64,000 bases of DNA. It comes from Synechococcus sp. WH 8109 (lineage in GTDB: Bacteria > Cyanobacteriota > Cyanobacteriia > PCC-6307 > Cyanobiaceae). Where the stretch lies: positions 868,001 through 932,000 of the forward strand of contig NZ_CP006882.1 in assembly GCF_000161795.2 (NCBI RefSeq), given 5' to 3'. Shown piece after piece: positions 23,187-32,568 of this stretch (within the stretch, counting starts at the first letter, position 1; each line of letters starts with the position of its first letter). The notes below the pieces were generated by a model that did not search any database, was not told the DNA's origin, and saw only the letters and a list, made by a program, of their open reading frames with translations. The translations under genes and the position numbers were made by a program.

Positions 23187-23345
23187 GTGGCTTTTGATTC
23201 TGGAGATAAAACAGATCGGTTTATTGCCGCAGCCAAGACACGGGCGGAAGCTGCATTGAATGAGTCGGCACCAAAACTGACGGCCTTGGAAAAGGGAATG
23301 TTGGAATCGCTGCGACGGGGTGGAAGGCCCGTGCGTCATGGCTGA
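23187..23345 (+). CDS. Small helical hypothetical protein
   Basis: 52 residues from GTG 23187 (reading VAFDSGDKTDRFIAAAKTRAEAALNE..., ending RRGGRPVRHG). It is amphipathic and basic at the end. It converges with the next gene with only two bases between stops. Codon composition fits the genome, but no family is recognised. Confidence 0.45.
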   Translation: MAFDSGDKTDRFIAAAKTRAEAALNESAPKLTALEKGMLESLRRGGRPVRHG

Positions 23346-23347
23346 TC

Positions 23348-23548
23348 TCAGCGCATGAGCAGCCAAACGGACAAAGCACCGCAACCAAACCCTTTGATGA
23401 ACTGGGCCCAGGTGAGGCCGTAGGTATCGAGCGAAAGCCATCTCATCATCAGATTCAGAACCTCTTTGTGTTTCCGAATCAATGGTGAGCTGTTGGCCGT
23501 GTTCAGTTGTGGAATCTGTTTGAGTTTGATCTCCCCGAGCTTGGCCAA
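23348..23548 (-). CDS. Small tail-anchored membrane protein
   Basis: 66 residues from TTG 23548. The first 45 residues are polar and basic (MAKLGEIKLKQIPQL...) and the last 20 are hydrophobic (WAQFIKGFGCGALSVWLLMR), suggesting a C-terminal membrane anchor. No family is recognised. The roughly 180 bases between this gene and the sugar kinase hold no further gene. Confidence 0.5.
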   Translation of the reverse strand: MAKLGEIKLKQIPQLNTANSSPLIRKHKEVLNLMMRWLSLDTYGLTWAQFIKGFGCGALSVWLLMR

Positions 23549-23728
23549 CGTTGTTAAACCTTCCGCTGTTGAACCTTAAGGGCACTTCTCTGGACAGCGA
23601 TCTCAACACTCTTTGCGGATGGCTTCGTCCTTCAACCGCTCAACCCACTCCAGAACGGATTCATCTCTCGTCCTGGTGTTGAGTCGTTCCTGCAGAGAGG
23701 ATGGGGGTCCAGCTGTTTTGAACGGCCT

Positions 23729-24556
23729 TTGTCTTCCGCCTCAGCCCTGCCGCCCCTGCGCTTGGCCGTTGTGGGTCATGTCGAATGGGTGGAATTTCTG
23801 GCGGTGGATCAGTTGCCCCGTCCCGGGGCCATTGGTCACGCCTTGCGGACTCTGCAGGAACCTGCTGGTGGTGGAGCCGTCGCTGCGGTGCAGATGGCAC
23901 GGTTGCAGCAGCAACCCGTTCAGTTCTTTACGGCTCTAGGTCGCGATTCGGTCGGTGAAGCCAGCGTCAAGCGACTCGAGGATCTTGGCCTTGAGGTTCA
24001 TGTCGCCTGGAGGGAGGTGCCAACCCGTCGGGGTGTGAGCTTGGTTGATGGTGAGGGGGATCGTGCGATCACGGTGATTGGCGAGCGGCTGACCCCATCG
24101 CTGGATGATGACCTTCCCTGGGAGGCCCTCGGCGAATGCGACGGCTTATTCGTCACGGCAGCTGATGCTCCTCTTTTGAAAGCCTGCCGTTCTGCTGCAG
24201 TCCTGGCTGCGACCCCGCGCGTTCGTTTGCCCGTGCTTCAGCAGGCCGGGGTGCCCCTTGATGCCCTGATTGGCAGTGGACTTGATCCGGGTGAACGGGT
24301 GGAGTCGTGGCAATTGAACCCAGCTCCCGACGCAATGATTCGCACGGAAGGTGCCGCAGGCGGTGTCAGTCGTCCAGGCGGCCGCTATGACCCTTCACCC
24401 CTTCCGGGGCCCTTGGTCGAGAGTTATGGCTGCGGTGACAGCTTTGCGGCAGGAGTGGTCGCGGCTCTTGCGGCGCGCTGGCCCCTGGCGAAGGCCATCG
24501 CTTTGGGTGCCCAGTGTGGTGCCGCCTGTGCGACGCGATTTGGACCCTATGGGTAA
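23729..24556 (+). CDS. PfkB-family carbohydrate kinase
   Basis: 275 residues from TTG 23729. Ribokinase-fold features: GGGAVAAVQMARLQQ (glycine motif I, about 46-61), FFTALGRDSVG, and the C-terminal signature SYGCGDSFAAGVVAAL with the catalytic Asp in GCGD. It phosphorylates a sugar or nucleoside; the substrate is not evident. Somewhat shorter than typical ribokinases (about 300). No operon partners. Confidence 0.85.
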   Translation: MSSASALPPLRLAVVGHVEWVEFLAVDQLPRPGAIGHALRTLQEPAGGGAVAAVQMARLQQQPVQFFTALGRDSVGEASVKRLEDLGLEVHVAWREVPTRRGVSLVDGEGDRAITVIGERLTPSLDDDLPWEALGECDGLFVTAADAPLLKACRSAAVLAATPRVRLPVLQQAGVPLDALIGSGLDPGERVESWQLNPAPDAMIRTEGAAGGVSRPGGRYDPSPLPGPLVESYGCGDSFAAGVVAALAARWPLAKAIALGAQCGAACATRFGPYG

Positions 24557-24616
24557 GTGCCCGCGATGCGCGATGGCTCTCGATATCGATAAAAATGCAC
24601 TGAAACACCTGTTGTC

Positions 24617-24913
24617 ATGGCGCCCACCAAAAGAGAGATCCTTGCCGAATCGGCAGGCTGGGTTGCTGTCACTTTGAACGTGGTTCCGGGCTTGGGTGCC
24701 GGGTACCTGTACCAGCGCCGCTGGAAGGCTTACTGGATTACATCTGCTTTGGCGACGACCTGGTTCGTTGTGGGTGGAGTGCTGGGACAAGGAGCTGAGG
24801 CTGCCGAAGAAATCCAAAATCAATTGATTGGCTTACTTGGGCTTGTCGCTCTCGCGGCTGGAACAGCAGTTGAAGCCGGGCTCGCAGCGAAGAAATCTCG
24901 TCAACAGAACTGA
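24617..24913 (+). CDS. Small membrane protein, unknown
   Basis: 98 residues with two or three hydrophobic segments (about 12-30, 39-58 and 68-88) and a basic tail (KKSRQQN). The motif GLGAGYLYQRRWKAYWI resembles the short TM2-type and DUF-type proteins that carry a positively charged cytoplasmic turn. Located between the PfkB kinase and the helicase gene; function unknown. Confidence 0.6.
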   Translation: MAPTKREILAESAGWVAVTLNVVPGLGAGYLYQRRWKAYWITSALATTWFVVGGVLGQGAEAAEEIQNQLIGLLGLVALAAGTAVEAGLAAKKSRQQN

Positions 24914-25032
24914 GACGGGTTGAAGCCAAAACACTCAGCTTCGGATCATTCCGACTTCAGGTTCCCCTGTCTCCTCGCCCGGGTTTGTATGGCCCCAGCG
25001 ACTCCCGCTCTTGGTGGGGCTTGGAGTGATCG

Positions 25033-27522
25033 CTAACCCTCTCGTCTGAGCGCTTCGTCCTTCATCCTCTGAACCCGCTCCAAAACGGATTCATTGCTCA
25101 TCCTGTTGTTCAGCCGTTCCACTAACAGAGGAAAGGCCAATGGGCTGGGCCGAGGGGTTTCAACATGCAGCCATTCCTGGCTTGCAGCGCGTTTCAAGGC
25201 CGCCTCCAGTCGTGAGATCTCCAACTGGTCATCGAGTACCTCCTGCTGCGCCTGCAGCAGCAAGCGGTTGCTCGGCTCATGGCGGCTGAACACATCGAAC
25301 AGGAGCGATGCACTGATCTGAAGCTGACCGGTGCTTTTGCTCGATCCAGGGAATCCTCGGTTCATCAGTCCTGCGATCTGGGCGATGGCGCGGAACCGTC
25401 GCCGTTGCAGCTCGGAAAGATTCAGTGCGTTTTTGAGATCCCGCTCCAGCTTTTGGCGATCGAGCAGCAGATCGATGTGGTCCTCCAGCAACTCCGCCAT
25501 GGGGTAGCTCTTCGGTGCCAACAGCTCAAAGCCGTAGTCGTTCACCGACACCGTGATCGTGCCCCTCTCCAGACGGGTGAGCCGCGACGCCCAGAGGAAG
25601 CCGATTCCCTCGTGCACGAACCGTCCTTCAAAGGGGTATGCAAACAGGTGTGTGCCTTCCCGGGTGCGACAGGTCTCAATCAGCAGCTGCCCCACCGTCG
25701 GCAACACCGAGATGTCCTGTTGCCGATCAAACAGGGGCTTCAGAGCCTGCAGTTCAACGTTGTCGAGATCACCACGGCTGGCGCGGTCCACCTCAAGACG
25801 CAGGTGGTGGGTCAGCAGATCAGAGAGGGCCATTTGCCCCCCAGCCCAGGCAGGCACAGTGCGCGTTTTCTTGGTGCTCACCTTCACGTAAGCGGTCATG
25901 TCGCGCAGCCGCACGAATTCCAGCTGGCGGCCGGAGAAGAAGAACACATCCTTCGGCTTCAGCTGGCTGATGAAGGTCTCCTCCACATGGCCGAGCACAG
26001 CACCGCGAACAAAGCGCACAGTGATTGCTGGTGCGGCCGTGATCGTTCCAACGTTGAGACGGTGCAGCCGGGCGATGGACTTTTCGCGAACCCGGTAGCG
26101 CTGGCTTGTCTCCTCCCACTCGAGCTTGCGGTAACGAGGATAGGCCCCGAGGCACTCTCCTCCCTGCTCCAGAAACAGCATGCACCAGCCCCAATCCTCC
26201 TGGCTCAGCTCGGCGTAGGCCGCACAGCTGCGCACGGCCTGGAAGGTCTGCTCCGGATGGAAGCCAGGGCCGCAGGCCAACCCCGTGAGGTGCTGAAGCA
26301 GCACATCCAGAGGGGCTTTTGGCGGCTTGCGTTGTTCCACCAGCCCCTCCGCCAGTCCCCGACGCACAGCACTGAGTTCGAGCAGTTCGAGCGCATTGGT
26401 GGGCATGAACAGCACCTGGGATGTGCCGCCGGGCAAGTGCGCTGACCGCCCCGCCCGCTGCAGCAGCCGTGCCAGATTCTTTGGGCTGCCGATCTGCACC
26501 ACCTGTTCCACGGGTTGGAAGTCCACACCGAGGTCTAGGGAGCTGGTGCAGACCACCCAACGAATACCGCCGGCCTTCACGGAGGCCTCGATCGCTTCCC
26601 GCTCACTGCGATCGATGGCGCTGTGGTGCAGGGCCAACCCTTCCTCCATTTCCGGGCAGGCGAAGCGCAGACACTGGTGCCATCGCTCCGACTGATTGCG
26701 GGTGTTGGTGAACAGCAAGGTGCTGATCCCGGGATTGAGGCGGGCCACCAGCTCCTCGTACATCCGCAACCCGAGGTGTCCGGCCCAGGGGAAGCCATCG
26801 ATCGTCTCCGGAAGGATGCTTTGAATCTCCGTGCTGCGAGAAGGGGCGCCACCGATCAGCCGCGGCTCCCCTGCTGTTCCCAGGGCATGGCGCGCTGCCT
26901 GCTCCAGGTTGCCGATGGTGGCACTGATGGCCCAGGTCTGGAGCTGGGGGCGCAGCTGGCGCAACCAGCTCAGGCACAGCTCCGTCTGGCTGCCCCGTTT
27001 GCTGCCCATCAACTCGTGCCATTCATCGAGGATCACCGTCTCGAGTTGGCCAAACAGTTCTTCGGCCTTCGCGTTGCTAAGCAGCAGGGCGAGGGACTCC
27101 GGAGTCGTCACCAGAATCTGTGGTGGTGCCTTGAGCTGTTTCGTGCGTTCGCTGCTGCTGCTGTCTCCATTGCGGATGCCCACCCGAATCGGCCAACCCA
27201 TCGCCTCGATCGGTTCGCGGATCGCCAGCGATAAGTCACGACTGAGGGCCCGCAAGGGCGTGATGTAGAGCAGACGTATTCCCTTCAACGGCTGCTCCTC
27301 CGCCAACATCCGCGCGATCGGCCCCATCACGGCGGCGAAGGTTTTGCCGGACCCTGTGGGCACTTGGATCAACCCATTCCGCCCCGCTAAATAGGCGGTC
27401 CAGGTTTCCTGCTGAAAAGGAAGCGGCGTCCAGTTCCTTTGCGCGAACCAGGCATGAATCGGGTTCAAGCGAGGGTCGTTGGTTGTTGGGTTGGCCTTTG
27501 CCTTCGCTTTTGAAGCTGCCAT
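25033..27522 (-). CDS. Ligase-associated Lhr-like DEXH helicase
   Basis: 829 residues. Superfamily 2 helicase: Q-motif region LPFQQETW, Walker A PTGSGKT (55-61), DEWH (166-169) as motif II, SATIGN as motif III, and motif VI AGRSAH. The long C-terminal part matches the Lhr core class. It abuts an ATP-dependent DNA ligase (TGATG overlap) and lies near an MBL exonuclease, which is the layout of the ligase-associated DNA damage response module. It probably unwinds DNA during repair; the module was linked to cisplatin damage survival by family annotation. Confidence 0.9.
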   Translation of the reverse strand: MAASKAKAKANPTTNDPRLNPIHAWFAQRNWTPLPFQQETWTAYLAGRNGLIQVPTGSGKTFAAVMGPIARMLAEEQPLKGIRLLYITPLRALSRDLSLAIREPIEAMGWPIRVGIRNGDSSSSERTKQLKAPPQILVTTPESLALLLSNAKAEELFGQLETVILDEWHELMGSKRGSQTELCLSWLRQLRPQLQTWAISATIGNLEQAARHALGTAGEPRLIGGAPSRSTEIQSILPETIDGFPWAGHLGLRMYEELVARLNPGISTLLFTNTRNQSERWHQCLRFACPEMEEGLALHHSAIDRSEREAIEASVKAGGIRWVVCTSSLDLGVDFQPVEQVVQIGSPKNLARLLQRAGRSAHLPGGTSQVLFMPTNALELLELSAVRRGLAEGLVEQRKPPKAPLDVLLQHLTGLACGPGFHPEQTFQAVRSCAAYAELSQEDWGWCMLFLEQGGECLGAYPRYRKLEWEETSQRYRVREKSIARLHRLNVGTITAAPAITVRFVRGAVLGHVEETFISQLKPKDVFFFSGRQLEFVRLRDMTAYVKVSTKKTRTVPAWAGGQMALSDLLTHHLRLEVDRASRGDLDNVELQALKPLFDRQQDISVLPTVGQLLIETCRTREGTHLFAYPFEGRFVHEGIGFLWASRLTRLERGTITVSVNDYGFELLAPKSYPMAELLEDHIDLLLDRQKLERDLKNALNLSELQRRRFRAIAQIAGLMNRGFPGSSKSTGQLQISASLLFDVFSRHEPSNRLLLQAQQEVLDDQLEISRLEAALKRAASQEWLHVETPRPSPLAFPLLVERLNNRMSNESVLERVQRMKDEALRREG

Positions 27523-29177
27523 CAGCGGTTTTCGATCAATGCCATCGCGGTCTGGAGTGAATCCGCTTCATTGGCGGGTTTGTCGCGTCGCCAGCGCAGG
27601 ATGCGCGGGAAACGCACGGCGATGCCGGATTTATGGCGTTTTGAGGGGTGGATGCCTTCAAAGCCGATTTCAAACACCAGCTCGGATTTCAGGGACCGTG
27701 CCGGTCCGAAGCGCTGCAGGGTGTTGCGCCGGATCCAGCGGTCAAGCTCGAGGATTTCGACATCGTTGAGGCCGGAATAGGCCTTGGCGAAGGTCACCAA
27801 CTGCGGCTCTTCAGCGTTGGTCCAGAGGCCGAAGGTGTAATCGGTGAACAGATTGGCGCGACGCCCACTGCCGGCCTGGGCGTATAGGAGCACCGCATCG
27901 AGGGTCATCGGCTCCAGCTTGTGTTTCCACCAGTTGCCGCGTTTGCGGCCGCTCAGGTAGGGCGATTCCGCCTGTTTGAGCATCAGTCCTTCGGCGTTGT
28001 GTTGACGGGCCTGGTTGCGCTGTGTCTCCAATTCCTCCCAGGAGTCGATCGACCAGGACGGGCTCTGCTTCAACCGCCACGAATCGGGATGCTTGATGCT
28101 GCCCAGCAGCGCAGCCAGCTGCTGCTGGCGCTGCCGTAATACCTGCTGGCGGATGTCGACGCCCTGATGTTCCAGCAGGTCGTAGGCGATGAACCGCATC
28201 GGGCAATCCCGTTTCAACGTTGCTCCAACGGTTTTGCGGCCGAGTCGTCGTTGCAGCTGATCAAAGCCAAGCGGCGCGGCCGCATCCTGTTGCCAGCAGA
28301 TCAGCTCGCCGTCGAGAACGCTGCCTGATGGCAAAGCCTGAGCCACATCCACAAGTTCAGGGAAGCTCTCGTTGACCAGTTCTTCTCCACGGCTCCAGAG
28401 GTAGACGCCGGAACCGCGGTGAATCAGCTGACCGCGGATCCCATCCCATTTCCACTCCAGTTGCCAATCTTTTGCGGATGTCTCCTGCAGTCGTTCGGGT
28501 TCCAGGGGGCTGGCGAGATAAAAGGGGTACGGCGTGCCACTGGAGCGGTGCTCATCCGGAGTCGCAGGGGCGGTGAGTTGATCAAATCGCTCAGCGGAGG
28601 GCTCAAAGCCCCCCATCAGCCGTTGCACCACCAAACTTTCCTCGAGATCAAACGCTTCGGCGATGGCGCGGCTGATCAGTCCCGTCGACACGCCCACACG
28701 GAATCCCCCCGTGAGCAACTTGTTGACGATGAAGTGTTGATCGCGCGGGGTTCGGTGCCAGAGCCAGATCACCGCGTTGGCCTGATCTTCATCGCTTCTG
28801 GTGCTGATGGCCGGCAGCAGGGTGTCCATCCACCAGCGCAGGGGCATGTCTCCCTCCCCGCTGGGCAGACCGGGATCGGTGGCTTCAAACCGCTCTTGTA
28901 CGGCGGGCCAGAGCAGGCTGATGGTTTCGGCTGAATCGCCAACCTGGCCGTAGCAGTCGTCGATCAGCCAATCCGGCAGACCACCCCGGTCCCGCAGGAT
29001 GTCGCGCAGTCGGCGACCGGTGATCAAGCGGCGGCTTCGTTTGCCCAACAGCAGAGTCAACGCCCAGGCCGCCTCCCCTGCTTCGACCCCCTGAAAGTGA
29101 TCCACCAGCGCCTGCACCTTGGCCTTGGTGCCCGTGACCTGATCCAACTGATTGAACAGGTCCTGAAAGGCCCGCAT
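27522..29177 (-). CDS. ATP-dependent DNA ligase (repair module)
   Basis: 551 residues from ATG 29177. The N-terminal 220 residues are the helical DNA-binding domain. The adenylation domain begins with EWKWDGIRGQ, in which Lys243 of KWDG is the nucleotidyl-accepting residue, followed by LDGELI and a late basic block (KHKLEPMTLDAVL). The C-terminus is an OB fold. This is an LigB/LigD-type ATP ligase distinct from the NAD-dependent LigA of bacterial replication, so it serves repair. One-base overlap with the helicase gene implies co-expression. Confidence 0.9.
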   Translation of the reverse strand: MRAFQDLFNQLDQVTGTKAKVQALVDHFQGVEAGEAAWALTLLLGKRSRRLITGRRLRDILRDRGGLPDWLIDDCYGQVGDSAETISLLWPAVQERFEATDPGLPSGEGDMPLRWWMDTLLPAISTRSDEDQANAVIWLWHRTPRDQHFIVNKLLTGGFRVGVSTGLISRAIAEAFDLEESLVVQRLMGGFEPSAERFDQLTAPATPDEHRSSGTPYPFYLASPLEPERLQETSAKDWQLEWKWDGIRGQLIHRGSGVYLWSRGEELVNESFPELVDVAQALPSGSVLDGELICWQQDAAAPLGFDQLQRRLGRKTVGATLKRDCPMRFIAYDLLEHQGVDIRQQVLRQRQQQLAALLGSIKHPDSWRLKQSPSWSIDSWEELETQRNQARQHNAEGLMLKQAESPYLSGRKRGNWWKHKLEPMTLDAVLLYAQAGSGRRANLFTDYTFGLWTNAEEPQLVTFAKAYSGLNDVEILELDRWIRRNTLQRFGPARSLKSELVFEIGFEGIHPSKRHKSGIAVRFPRILRWRRDKPANEADSLQTAMALIENR

Positions 29178-29295
29178 GCGCGCTTGAACGGGATGGATGA
29201 ATTGCACGCCATCCTGACAAGACATTTTGTGAGTAGTGCTGGAAATCCGGCGCAGACCTGTGTTGATCTGAGCGACAGCTTTCTGAATTAGCCGG

Positions 29296-29556
29296 ATGGC
29301 ACTTCTCTGGGACAACCTGGCGCAACAACTAGACACTGTCCGCGCCACTGAGTCAGCAACTGCCGTAGTGACTCCTGTGTCTGTTCCGGAAACAGCGGAG
29401 GATCCTTCCGACCGTCAACGTCGACTCCAGAAGGCACTTGAAGCCGTCAAGGACAGCGGCAACGCCATGATGATCGAGTCACTCAATGCCGCGATTGAAG
29501 GCCGTCAGGCGAATCTCAATCTCCCCGAGCTGCCTGACGGCATCGCCAAGTTCTAG
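29296..29556 (+). CDS. Small hypothetical protein
   Basis: 86 residues, helical, with a Val/Pro/Glu-rich middle (TPVSVPETAEDPSDRQ) and a conserved-looking second half (RRLQKALEAVKDSGNAMMIESLNAAIEGR). It lies between two genes of the repair module on the opposite strand: divergent from the ligase (119-base gap) and overlapping the exonuclease 3' end by 4 bases. Whether it belongs to the module is unknown; it also fits the general picocyanobacterial hypothetical pool. Confidence 0.6.
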   Translation: MALLWDNLAQQLDTVRATESATAVVTPVSVPETAEDPSDRQRRLQKALEAVKDSGNAMMIESLNAAIEGRQANLNLPELPDGIAKF

Positions 29557-30539
29557 TCCGACTCCCCTTCGAACAAGGTCTCCAGCGGCTCCGCATCCAC
29601 ACCCTCCACCTCCCGCAGGTAACGGGCCAAAACGTCACTCTGCCCATGGGTGACGTACACCTTGCGGGCGCCGCTGTCGCGAACGGTCTGGATCAGTCCA
29701 GGCCAGTCGGCGTGATCACTAAGCACGAATCCCCGCTCGTAGCCCCGCCGTCTACGGGCTCCGCGCACGGCCATCCAGCCGGAGGCAAAGGCGGTTTGGG
29801 GTGACTTGAAGCGGCGCATCCAGCTGGAGCGATGGGCCGACGGCGGCGCCAGGATCAACCGCCCTTCGAGCGGATCTTTGCGGGGCAGTTCGCTGACGGG
29901 ACGACTGGGGGTCATCGGAACCCCTGCGTCGCGGTAATGACGGGTAACCGTTTCAACGGCGCCATGAAGCAGCACCTCCTCCTCCACGCCGATGGCCTTC
30001 AGTTCAGCCAGCAAGCGTTGGGCTTTGCCGAAGGCGTAGCAGAACAGCAGGGATGGCCTGCTGCGATCACGGCTCCACCAGGCATGGATCTCCTTGGCCA
30101 CCTGCTCACCGCTTTGCCAGCGATAGATCGGCATCCCGAAGGTGGCTTCGGTGATCAACACATCGCAGCGCACCGGTTCAAAGGGTTCGCAACTGGGATC
30201 GTCATCCCGTTTGTAATCCCCACTGACCACCCATACCTCACCCTCCGATTCCAGGCGGATCTGCGCTGAACCGAGCACGTGCCCGGCGCTGTGAAACGAC
30301 ACCTTGCACTGCCCCAGCCAGTGTTCTTCGCCGTAGGCAACCGGGTGAAGCGTGATGTCCTGGCCAAGCCTCTGGCGCAGAACTCCTTCACTGGAGGCCA
30401 CAGCCCAGTACTCCCCGCATCCGGTTCGGGCGTGGTCAGCATGGGCGTGGGTGATCAGGGCACGGGGAACCGGACGCCACGGATCGACCCAGGCCTTTGC
30501 GGCACGGCAATACAACCCCTCCGGTGTGCGTTCGATCAA
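29553..30539 (-). CDS. Ligase-associated MBL-fold DNA exonuclease
   Basis: 328 residues. The metallo-beta-lactamase metal motif HAHADH is at residues 31-36, followed by HSAGHVLGSAQ and VVSGDYKRDDD in the order of the beta-CASP nuclease family (CPSF73/SNM1-like). The late SDHADWPGL supplies the C-terminal metal His. Relatives associated with ATP ligases act on DNA ends. It is separated from the ligase gene by the inverted 29296-29556 gene, so the module is not a single operon here. Confidence 0.88.
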   Translation of the reverse strand: MIERTPEGLYCRAAKAWVDPWRPVPRALITHAHADHARTGCGEYWAVASSEGVLRQRLGQDITLHPVAYGEEHWLGQCKVSFHSAGHVLGSAQIRLESEGEVWVVSGDYKRDDDPSCEPFEPVRCDVLITEATFGMPIYRWQSGEQVAKEIHAWWSRDRSRPSLLFCYAFGKAQRLLAELKAIGVEEEVLLHGAVETVTRHYRDAGVPMTPSRPVSELPRKDPLEGRLILAPPSAHRSSWMRRFKSPQTAFASGWMAVRGARRRRGYERGFVLSDHADWPGLIQTVRDSGARKVYVTHGQSDVLARYLREVEGVDAEPLETLFEGESD

Positions 30540-30606
30540 GCTCCGCCACCGATCGCTGCAGACAGTCTGAAAGACCCATACCTGGAGCGCGCTCGTCCCG
30601 CTTGCC

Positions 30607-30840
30607 TTGAAGCTGCTCGCTGCCGCTCTCTTTGTTTCAGCCCTGGCTGTGCCCAGTTCCGCTTTTGCTCAGAAAAAGATTCCCAAGGCCAAAGGCCACA
30701 ACCAATGCCCCCTGGGTTACGTGAACACTCTGGGCACCACCTGTGTGTCTCCGATCTATTACGAGATGAAGCCCACCCATGGTGAAGCCTGCCCCTCCGG
30801 CTGGATGAATGTTGGCGCTGGCTATTGCCGTAAGAAGTGA
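30607..30840 (+). CDS. Secreted cysteine-containing protein
   Basis: 77 residues from TTG 30607. A signal peptide (KLLAAALFVSALAVPSSAFA, cleavage after AFA near 21) precedes a mature domain of about 56 residues with four cysteines (NQCPLGY, TTCVSP, EACPSG, GYCRKK), enough for two disulfides. The repeated C-P-x-G pattern suggests a duplicated unit. Probably periplasmic. The divergent exonuclease gene starts 68 bases upstream. Confidence 0.7.
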   Translation: MKLLAAALFVSALAVPSSAFAQKKIPKAKGHNQCPLGYVNTLGTTCVSPIYYEMKPTHGEACPSGWMNVGAGYCRKK

Positions 30841-31263
30841 TCAATTCAGTGGCTCAGGCCTCAGGCCACTCCAGCGCTCCAGGGTGTTGATCGATTGAAC
30901 ACCCTGGAGCCGCGTTGATCCGGGCCGTGTCCAGGTGGGGATGGACCGAATGTTTTCATCCCTGCACTGCCTGAGCTGGTCTGGGTACTTATTGGGCAGA
31001 CCGCATTCCACGTAGTTCAGGTTGCCTCCGGCCTGTTTGCCGAAGAGCTTCATCTGTTCTTTGCAGGCTGGGCACCAATGGGCTCCAAAAAAACTGGCGC
31101 CCACTGTGTTGAGTTGCTCGGCCAACTTGATGGTTTGTGCTGTGGACTCCGTTGCGGGTTCAGGAATCGGTTGGTTCCAAGGTTGTGCGGTCACTCTCAC
31201 GCTTGAAGCTGATGCCATAACGGCCAAAACGGTCAGGACGGCGATGCCTCTTACACGGCTCAC
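30841..31263 (-). CDS. Secreted thioredoxin-like protein (CPAC)
   Basis: 140 residues with an N-terminal signal or anchor (MSRVRGIAVLTVLAVMASAS) and a thioredoxin-like domain. Its active site HWCPAC lies at about residues 63-68, followed by YVECG and IRSIPTW, the cis-Pro strand. The layout matches the thioredoxin-like domain that in cyanobacteria is fused to VKOR; here it stands alone. It would act on disulfides in the periplasm or lumen. The stop abuts that of the converging 30607 gene, so each may be expressed separately. Confidence 0.8.
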   Translation of the reverse strand: MSRVRGIAVLTVLAVMASASSVRVTAQPWNQPIPEPATESTAQTIKLAEQLNTVGASFFGAHWCPACKEQMKLFGKQAGGNLNYVECGLPNKYPDQLRQCRDENIRSIPTWTRPGSTRLQGVQSINTLERWSGLRPEPLN

Positions 31264-31301
31264 AGGATGCTTCTCGAAACGGTCTCTTCGGTTCTGAAAA
31301 T

Positions 31302-31595
31302 CTATTCCGGTCCAATCGTCTGAACGTTGCAGGCTGCATCAACCTCTTGGGCAAGTTGCTTGAGATCGCCCTCGATGAAACCGAATCCAGTACGTCCTCC
31401 GCCTGATCGCCCCTTTAATCGTTTTCCTGTGGCGAAGCTGTAAGTCGCCATGAGCTGATCCACATTTTTGGTTCCTTGGTCCCATTGCTCACACAGGAAA
31501 GCCTTCCTCTCTTGATCGCTCATGGTTGAGCAGGCTGCGAGGACGAAGATCATGCCCACTACAAGGCTTCTGATGCTTGCCCGATCAGGTGTCAC
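31302..31595 (-). CDS. Small lipoprotein
   Basis: 97 residues with a lipoprotein signal ending LAAC (Cys at about 21): [16 protein letters not shown]. The mature part is polar and includes [11 protein letters not shown] and a glycine-rich [12 protein letters not shown]. Its ATG overlaps the nadA stop (ATGA at 31592-31595), so it follows nadA in the same transcript. Function unknown. Confidence 0.7.
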   Translation of the reverse strand: MTPDRASIRSLVVGMIFVLAACSTMSDQERKAFLCEQWDQGTKNVDQLMATYSFATGKRLKGRSGGGRTGFGFIEGDLKQLAQEVDAACNVQTIGPE

Positions 31596-32524
31596 CGGCT
31601 CATCTTGAGCATGCGCTGCATGGGTTTTATGGCTTTCAAACGCATCGATTCATCCATCTCGATCGCAGGCGTGAGGGTCTCCAGGCATGCCTTCAGTTTT
31701 TCCAGTGTGTTGAGCCGCATGTAGGGGCAGGCATTGCAGCTACATCCATCGATTCCTGGCACGTCGAGCAGGGTTTTCTCAGGAACCCGTTGCTGCATCT
31801 GATGAAGAATCCCTGGTTCCGTCAGAACGATGAAGCTGTTACAGGAGCTTTGTTCGGCGTAATTCAACAGCTTGCTGGTGGATCCAATGAAATCCGCCAG
31901 GTCCAGCAGATTCTGCTGGCATTCGGGGTGGGCGATCACTTCAGCCTTGGGATGTTCGTGCTTGAGGGCCAGCAGGGCTTCTTCGCTGAAGGTCTCGTGA
32001 ACGATGCAGCGTCCCGGCCAGAGGGTCAGCTCGCGACCGCTCTGTTGCTGAACCCAGCGCCCCAGGTTCTGATCGGGGGCGAACAGAACGGGCTGATCGG
32101 CAGGCAGTTGGTTCACCAGATCAACGGCATTGCTACTGGTGCAGATCAGATCGCTTTGCGCCTTCACTGCGGCTGTGCAGTTGATGTAGCTCACCACGAA
32201 GTGGTCGGGGTGTTCTGCACGAAAGCGGGCAAACTCATCGGCGGGGCAGTCGTCCGCCAGGGAGCATCCGGCCTCTAGATCTGGCAGCACCACCGTCTTT
32301 TCCGGGCTGAGAATCTTGGCGGTCTCCGCCATGAAGTGCACGCCGCAGAACACGATCACGTCTGCATCGGTGCTGGCGGCCTTGCGCGACAGCTCTAGGG
32401 AGTCACCAACGAAATCGGCGATGTCCTGAATCTCCGGTTCTTGGTAGTAGTGCGCCAGGATTACGGCATTGCGGTCCTGGCGAAGCCGGTTGATCGCCGC
32501 AACAAGGGCGGTGTCAGCGCTCAT
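31592..32524 (-). CDS. nadA: Quinolinate synthase
   Basis: 310 residues from ATG 32524. NadA condenses iminoaspartate with dihydroxyacetone phosphate to quinolinate for NAD synthesis, using a [4Fe-4S] cluster. Conserved blocks are [55 protein letters not shown] and the CSCNACPYM region. The longer frame to 32563 is rejected as out of family length. The 44-base gap to the divergent metallophosphoesterase must hold both promoters. Confidence 0.93.
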   Translation of the reverse strand: MSADTALVAAINRLRQDRNAVILAHYYQEPEIQDIADFVGDSLELSRKAASTDADVIVFCGVHFMAETAKILSPEKTVVLPDLEAGCSLADDCPADEFARFRAEHPDHFVVSYINCTAAVKAQSDLICTSSNAVDLVNQLPADQPVLFAPDQNLGRWVQQQSGRELTLWPGRCIVHETFSEEALLALKHEHPKAEVIAHPECQQNLLDLADFIGSTSKLLNYAEQSSCNSFIVLTEPGILHQMQQRVPEKTLLDVPGIDGCSCNACPYMRLNTLEKLKACLETLTPAIEMDESMRLKAIKPMQRMLKMSR

Positions 32525-32568
32525 CAGGACCGATTCGGGGCAGGATGGCCATAGCCTAGGCATTCGCT

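Noticed and set aside
24704-24715. GGTACCTGTACC palindrome
   Set aside because: It lies inside a coding region with a two-base spacer, so it does not fit the LexA-like box.
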